Assembly: GCA_015680685.1 (NCBI GenBank)
Contig: MNCI01016265.1
Coordinates: 319,386 to 383,385, forward strand
Length of the DNA stretch: 64,000 nucleotides
Source of the DNA: Gnetum montanum
Lineage: Eukaryota; Streptophyta; Gnetopsida; Gnetales; Gnetaceae
Direction: 5' to 3'
Positions 58,221 through 64,000 of this stretch are shown in pieces. Position numbers and translations under genes: made by a program. Positions within the stretch are counted from its first letter, which is position 1, and every line of letters begins with the position of its first letter. The notes beneath the pieces are model-generated. The model made no database searches. It saw only the letters and a program-made list of their open reading frames with translations, and was not told the DNA's origin.

Positions 58221-59394
58221 CACACCTAAAAGTGTCCTTAGGCACTTAAGGAGTTGAATGTAACACATACCTATTTAGCAAAACACACATGTTAGTACCA
58301 CCAATTTGAGAAAATTACACCATGTTATACAAAATCACAAGTTATGATCATTCTTATAGTGAGATGAGATGGACTTAGAAGGGATTATAGCAATTGGAAC
58401 GTAAGGTATCTTACCATAGGCATAATGAATTTTTGTGTATTATTAGTGGTTAAATTAATCATTAGCCTTTCTATCCAAGATTCAAACTAAGTCCAAACCA
58501 CCGTCTAGTGACATCACATCCTTTCATCTCTTGAAATTACAACTGTAAGAGTATCAATGTTGCAAGGAGTATCATCACTTGGCATATTGTCTAAGGGAGG
58601 AGTTTATTCATGGCACTTTGTTTCTTTTTTTTTCTTAGATTTTTGAGAAGTCACCTACCTTCAGGCATGGGTAAAATGTCTTTCTAGTGGAACCCCTAGA
58701 AATTTATTTTGTGTGCTTTTATTTTTATTTGTGTTAACCTTTCAAGGTAGCACTTATTTCACTCTTGCTCCCATTTTTTGTTAGATCTACAAGGATGTAA
58801 TACAACCTTAGCAACACGATCGAACTCATAACAGTAATCTAAAAGAATCCACAAATCCCCTTGATGTCACACCCTTTTCATTCCATCTTGGTTCTTCACT
58901 CTTGAATCTAGGCATAATGATTACAGGTTTATTCTTAGTTGTATGATGAAAAAGAATATCATTATGGCCATGGTAAGAGACTCTTATTAATAGAATGGAT
59001 GGATCGATGGCATGGGCTCACTATTTAAATAATTAGTCCCTTATGACTTGATAACATAGAGAAATCTTCACCTTATTGGACTACGTCTTGCCTTTATTCG
59101 TAATGTGTCCTATTGGTAAGCAAAATTATTTACAAAGGGTTTTAAAACAATGTAGGAAGAAAATGAAAGAGATAGTAAAAATTGTGAAAAGGTGTAAAGA
59201 ATGAAAAATGTTAAAAAATTGAAAATGTCAAATAATTAAAAGATATTAAAGAATATCAAAAATTTAAGAAATGAAAAATGTAAAAGAATAAGAAGATGTC
59301 AAAGAATGTGAAAGATATAAAAGAATAGGAAAAAATTATATCAAGAAATAGGAAAAGTAAAAAGAATTGAAGGTTACATAATTACTTCTCTATT

Positions 59395-60396
59395 CTTCTT
59401 GAGTATCCTTTTAAGATGAGGGGGTATCTTGTTCTATTTGTAAAGTTTGTCTATGTATTATTTCAAAACCAATTCTAGTCCAACATTGCTCAATAGTATG
59501 ATCTTCCCTTCTGCAAAAGTTGTAATACGGTAGTAAGTCTTGATCTTGTCTTTGTCTTCTAGATTAATTTCATCTACCTCTTCATCTAACTGAACCTCTT
59601 CCTCTTCCTCCTGTATTTTGACCACTATTTTCTTCTGAGTTTGTTTCTTGATCTCTATTCTAATAAATGAATCTTATTATTCCTTTGAATCTTTCTTGCT
59701 TACTTCTTCTTCTTTGGTTAGTTATGTAGGCTTGATCATCTTCACTAGATTGTTAGTTATTTTTCATAATCTAACTTGAGTAACTAATTTATTAATACTA
59801 AGCATGTTGAAGTCTTTTGAAAGAGTAATGTTTTCCATCATATTTTAAAATCTTGGATCTATATAAAGATCTAGAAAAACTTTCTGAACCTTTTGCCTGT
59901 TTGTATATCCATAACCATATTCATCTATTTTTCATAAGCTATCATACATTCTAATAAAGAAATCTTCAAGATTTTCATTTCTTCTAATTTCTAAGGTATT
60001 GAATTTTTGTTTGTAGATTATTTGCTCCATTTGTTAATTTTCTAAGCTTTCTTTGTATTCTAATTGGAGATTATTCTATACTTATTTGGCAATAGTATGA
60101 AGACTATATCTACCAAAGATAACTTGTGAGATACTAGCCAATAGCATCATGAAAGCCAAATTGTTATTCTTCTTCTTTGTTTCATATTCTTTTATTTGTA
60201 ACCTAGTAAAATCTTCAAAGTTATGGATGAATTTGAAACATGTTTTAACTAATTTTTAAGAGTCATTATGTTCAATGAAGCCTTTCATCATCCTTGTCTA
60301 TAAGCCAAAATCTTGAGAGACATTGAAGATGAAGGAGCATCTAGCTAATGTCCTTTATGCTCATTTTTGTAAATGAACTTGGTGCTCTAATACCAA
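59395..60396 (-). pseudogene. Ty1/copia gag remnant with primer-binding site
   Basis: Minus-strand text shows the copia gag (UBN2) pattern near 60050-59770: LEIRRNENLEDFFIRMYDSL, then I-D-E-Y-G-Y and FNMLSINKLVTQV. It ends in a Lys/Arg/Glu-rich stretch at 59700-59560. The primer site TGGTATTAGAGC (minus strand, 60395-60384) matches the initiator tRNA-Met complement with one transition. No protease or RT follows; no LTR pair was found. Confidence 0.7.
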
Positions 60397-60600
60397 CCAA
60401 AGGAATTTTAGACAGTAAAAGAATTTTTTGATTATCTTAACTTCATAAAGAATTAGCTAAAAAATTATATTATTGGAAAACTAAATTTACTAAAAATAAT
60501 ACTCTAAACCCAATGATTATAAAAAACCCCCTTAAAAATCAAAAATATATATGAATTGGGCCAAAATATATGAAGTACATCAGAATTAACTTTATATGTA
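60397..60600. other. AT-rich stretch beside the copia primer site
   Basis: In the position of the copia 5' LTR end, but lacking a recognisable CA terminus or LTR partner. No ORF. Confidence 0.35.
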
Positions 60601-61330
60601 AGATGGCAGTCAGTGTGTTTGACGTGGTTGGACGTCGGATAAGAATAAAAACCGTAATTACAGTACATTCTGAATATGGAGAAATTTAAGTTTGCGGGGC
60701 GTAATTGATCTTTGCGCAGTTAAAATTTGGTGGTGGGCAGAACTCAGAAGCACAATTGGATACCGGTAACATATAACTTTTGTACGATTAAATTAATTAT
60801 AATTTTATAAGTCAGTTTTACGCATTAGAATGCCCTCCACTAAATTAAAAATCTTGCCGCTAACCAGATAAATGTGATAATACACACAGTTCTTCTTACG
60901 CAGAATCAACCTGGAAATCTGGAATAGAATCATTGTTACCCCAGAAAGCATTCGCTAACGGATTATACAATTCTTGCATGCCAGCCACCACATTGAGCTG
61001 GTGAAGGCTCATCATAAGAGGCTTTTTCTAGATTATGGGCTAATTAAGTAATCGTTTCCGCATCAAGCATGAAGATACAACAATTATTATTGGCTTTTCA
61101 TTAAATTGCTACTGATGTGCTAGTGGAGTCATTAGATTATAATAAGGCTACAAAAACCACCACAACCATTCATGCATGCTGGGGAATGCTGTCAGACAAC
61201 TGCAAAAGCACAAACAAAAAAATTAAAAACAGAAGACATAATAATAATAAAGCTGGATGCATGTTCATGAGCCTTGCGTATCTATCTATATCTCGTTTGG
61301 CTCCTCTATTTTAGATGAAACTATTTTTGA
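60601..61330. other. CpG-retaining low-copy patch
   Basis: Contains ACGT-core motifs (GACGTGG and GGACGTCGG near 60620-60638), TGCGGGGCG, TGCGCAG, CCGGT and, further on, CATGCATG (61173). CpG is frequent to about 61010, against a CpG-poor background. No ORF, LTR or intron-exon structure was recognised. It may be regulatory DNA or the edge of a low-copy locus. Confidence 0.45.
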
Positions 61331-61437
61331 CTGAATTCGCACATCAGCACACGCTATTTATCATCTGTTTCACATGCATATAGAACCCATAATTCATTTA
61401 GAACCTATAAATGAGGACATAACATATTGGATATTCA

Positions 61438-61469
61438 AATAAAGAAAACAAAGAATAAAGAAAACAAAG
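61438..61469. repeat. Short tandem repeat (16 bp x 2)
   Basis: AATAAAGAAAACAAAG occurs twice in a row, followed by a partial third unit (AAACAAAG at 61488). Confidence 0.8.
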
Positions 61470-61649
61470 AATGAACTAGTTTAGGGAAACAAAGAATTGA
61501 ATTACAGCAATTGAAAAGAATCCAAAGGCATCGATGGTAAAGAATCTAAAGGCATTATGAATGTAACTACAAAATTGCTATTTCATTATACAATACTATA
61601 CAAATTTGATAGAACATAATACATATATGATAATATATGATAATGTAGG

Positions 61650-62640
61650 CACAAGTTTAATCACTTGATGGTTGTCAAAGGACTAATTGTGTCATAGAGG
61701 TTCACTCATACAGCTAGGCTATATTTTTAGGAGAATATTTCAAATAACCATATTTGGAACAATTTTCATAGCACAAATGATGTAAACACAAGCTTCTCTA
61801 AACTTGTTCTCCACCTTGAGTACAAAAAATTTCCTAAATCATGGTCATTTGGAACATCAAAACAAATTCAGTATTGAATTTCATATCTTTGTTAAACACT
61901 AAACAATGCATAAACAATAAAGAATAAATTTCACATTCATTTTCATTCTCTTGTGTGGGAATACAAACTACAACCTCTATACTCCATTTTGATGACATCT
62001 TGTTTCTATTATCTCTCACCACCTATATGCATTCTCTAATCGTGGAATCGTCTTGCAAAAGAGATTCTACAAATTTTATCATGAACTTTTGAATAGCAAT
62101 CCAATATTGGGTAGATGGTATAGAATCATACAAGCATAAATTTTTGGTCACTATGTCTCCTAAAAGAAGAACCCAATGCCTACTGATATTGAATGGGATG
62201 ATAAAAATGGGAAACCAAATTACACAAAATTATCCCAACCAATTTTTTCTTTAGTCTCTTTCAAAAAGCTCTTTTCAAGTAGGTCACTAACTTCTTCATT
62301 AGCAAAAATACCATTATCAACATTTATAACATGTCTCTCTTTATATTTCTTCAGGTTTTACCTTGACTAATTGTTCTAAGTTCTTTGCGTAAGGCCCTCA
62401 TATGACTTTGCGAGTGTTTGAAATAGAGAAATGAAAATGAAATATTTGGGATTGACATGTGACTTAGAAGAGTAAAGATTTCTTTGGAGCAACTTCAAGT
62501 GCATGATGTACACATCAATGACAAGATCATCAAGTCATTCTTTCCAGGAATTTTGATACACTCTTAAAAGTCTATCATATGGTAATGTAAGAGGGAATAG
62601 ATATTCTAAGAAGCTTCGTGGCATAAAGAATGCCATTGGG
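61650..62640 (-). pseudogene. Ulp1/SENP-like cysteine protease (C48) pseudogene
   Basis: Minus-strand reading shows the Ulp1 core in order. First LDDLVIDVYIMHLKLLQ (about 62540-62490, the W..D..I..Y element). Then HWVLLLGD (62178-62155, catalytic His), LCLYDSIPS (about 62137-62111, probably the Asp strand). Finally IPTQENENECEIYSLLFM (61950-61900), matching the P.Q.N..DCG motif, with Cys kept but Asp and Gly both changed to Glu. A TAG interrupts near 62034, and a frame break separates the first block from HW. Ulp1-like domains occur in host SUMO proteases and inside plant MULE and CACTA transposons; no transposase was seen here, so the origin is open. Confidence 0.7.
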
Positions 62641-63650
62641 AAGTAATTTTAACAATTTATCAATTGTTGCATAGGAAGTGTTAGAAGAGGTACTACATGC
62701 CACATCACCTTCAACAACTACAATGTGAAAATTAACATTTTAGAGTGATCATGGAAATGGAAATGACAATCATTTTAAACCATTGAACTAAAGACATCAA
62801 AGTCAATACCATCATCAAATAGCAAAACAAAAAGCTGAAAAAACATTAAATTATAAATTAGAAACAAAGTAATTAGAATTAACATATCTTTTTTGGAATT
62901 TAAATTCTCCTCATCATGGATGGGTTACCTTTCAAAGTCTTCTTCAAAGAAATCAAATAATTTTCTTGCAACCTTTGTTGGAAACAAGCTTGTTGACCAA
63001 AGATAATAATTAATATAAATGAAGAAAATAGTAACAATGAACCTTAATACAATCATTATAGCATATTTACTATGTCACCTTTGGAGATCCCATCACATAT
63101 ATAACTCATATCAAGCCCAATCTCTATATATTTCACATTAGCACCACTATTTGTTGCTACTACATTCTTAGTATTGTAATCTCAATATTTAATGCTATAA
63201 TTTAACCATCCAATTTAATGTTCAAGTAACTTTTATATATTCATGTTTTCTTAAGCAAAAAAAGTTCACTATATTATTTCTTAGTCTAGGATTTTTTGTA
63301 CCAAACAAGACATGTTTGCTCTAAGCTTCTTTACTACATTACAAAGTAAACCATTGCTTTGACTATAACTTTTTAATTGGTCAATTACTTTTATTAACTT
63401 TTCATCAACACATTCATGTGACTTTTCTTATTATGGTTCACAACTTGGGTGAATTCTTTATTATCTAATTTTGATGAATATGATCCATCACTGCTCACCA
63501 ACAGTGATACACATTTCAAGAAATGATCAAGATCTAGCATCACTATATTCATGCATTAGCTAGGCATGTACCATACACCCTTACTTTCTAACTAAAGAGT
63601 CTAAAGGGCCTTGGATCTACAAACTAAGCTTAAAGGAAATAAAGAACTGT
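62641..63650 (-). pseudogene. Possible upstream exons of the Ulp1-like gene
   Basis: A splice donor-like GAAAG|GTAACC (minus, near 62925) follows F-D-F-F-E-E-D-F-E, and acceptor-like TTTTTTCAG lies near 62840. Further upstream, minus-strand text such as NKEFTQVVNHNKKSH (near 63460-63415) reads open for short runs. No domain is recognised. Whether this is one gene with 61650-62640 is inference. Confidence 0.35.
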
Positions 63651-63811
63651 GTTAGAACAAGAACACTTTTGTTAAACTTTCTAACTTCTGTATGTCTTCT
63701 GTTCTATTATTTCTTATATTGAGAATGAATATGTGCTACTACAATTATATAGGCCTTGATCTCCTAAGAATAGATTTGGAGAGATAAGTATGAATCTCAG
63801 AAATCATAGGG

Positions 63812-64000
63812 ATGATCCTTATCATCATATTTAAGGATCTTCTTAATATGGGATGTCCTAAACATGGATTGGATAAGAATTACATGAATAGGATCTCATC
63901 TTTAAAATAGATTAATGATCCTTATCATCACATTTAAGGATCTTCTTAATATGGGATGTCCTAAACATGGATTGGATAAGAATTACATGAATAGGATCTC
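63812..64000. repeat. 103-bp tandem repeat (two units, second runs off the edge)
   Basis: Unit 1 at 63812-63914, unit 2 from 63915. Apart from one T/C difference (CATATTT against CACATTT) the 86 visible bases of unit 2 match. Each unit carries an inverted repeat GATCCTTA...TAAGGATC. Confidence 0.9.

Larger units (their letters stand above)
53441..59390 (-). mobile_element. Element E: incomplete gypsy-type element abutting D
   Basis: 3' LTR, purine tract, extra ORF and spacer in A-like order on the minus strand. Homology to A is lost about 59390, before gag, and minus-strand copia sequence follows, so the 5' half is missing. At its left end the LTR starts TAATAAGTGG instead of TGATGAGTGG and overlaps the last codons of D's extra ORF (GCT AAT AAG), so the junction with D is not a clean insertion. 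Confidence 0.82.
57511..59390 (-). other. Non-coding spacer of element E
   Basis: Aligns with 6010-7700 of A, including the block at 58843-58875 (AATCCCCTTGATGTCACACC) and CTTCAGGCATGGGTA near 58664. The far end (59150-59360) is an A/G-rich simple stretch. No protein recognised. Confidence 0.65.

Noticed and set aside
1-64000. tRNA, rRNA, CRISPR arrays, bacterial operons, organellar genes
   Set aside because: No tRNA cloverleaf (the tRNA-like matches are retrotransposon primer-binding sites), no rRNA, no spaced identical repeats of CRISPR type, and no bacterial or plastid gene order.

Overview
This is plant nuclear DNA, most likely from a large, repeat-bloated genome such as a conifer or other gymnosperm. 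The evidence is several nested Ty3/gypsy-like LTR retrotransposons, copia and L1-type LINE remnants, a plant-type methylesterase gene with introns, strong AT richness, and C-to-T/G-to-A decay of most CpG sites. The species cannot be fixed from sequence alone. I see no intact protein-coding gene; every recognisable gene carries stops or frameshifts. A run of 19 Ns shows this is a draft assembly.

Layout. 1-1866: gag tail, protease and start of RT of a gypsy element (Z, + strand). 1867-11171: complete LTR element A (- strand, target duplication CAATT) inserted in Z's RT; the RT frame resumes at 11177. About 11215-12400: copia gag/protease remnant (- strand). 12661-21404: a methylesterase (MES/SABP2-type alpha/beta-hydrolase) locus, with two broken exon-1 fragments followed by a three-exon pseudogene. 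Its last exon is split by a 5.9-kb L1-type LINE (15303-21237, - strand, duplication TTGTGTGT). 21405-25310: AT-rich DNA with no recognised gene. 25310-25656: partial LTR. 25657-53440: element D (+ strand, the only one here with protease, RT, RNase H and integrase). D is interrupted by element C (32941-49233), which is itself interrupted by complete element B (33730-42886, duplication CTCAT). 53441-about 59390: element E (- strand, incomplete). 59395-60396: copia gag with a primer-binding site. 60397-64000: lower-copy DNA with a CpG-retaining patch, a broken Ulp1-like protease gene and a 103-bp tandem repeat.

A to E belong to one superfamily. The LTRs are about 0.83-1.05 kb and have TGATGAG...CTCATCA ends. 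The primer-binding site matches tRNA-Asp, as in Athila/Tat-type elements. The gag has an Arg/Ser-rich part, a Retrotrans_gag core and a Cys/His knuckle. A roughly 2-kb non-coding spacer follows, then a roughly 0.93-kcodon coiled-coil ORF in the position where Athila-type elements carry their env-like ORF. A and B have no pol and look non-autonomous; D could be the autonomous type; C is a deletion derivative.

The most novel signal is in the spacer. Five copies (A-E) share a 56-57-nt hairpin whose stem is kept by compensatory changes. Downstream come a U3-like promoter block with a TATA box, a putative 300-302-nt intron, and the ATG of the extra ORF directly after the 3' splice site. This suggests separate, spliced expression of the extra ORF from an internal promoter.
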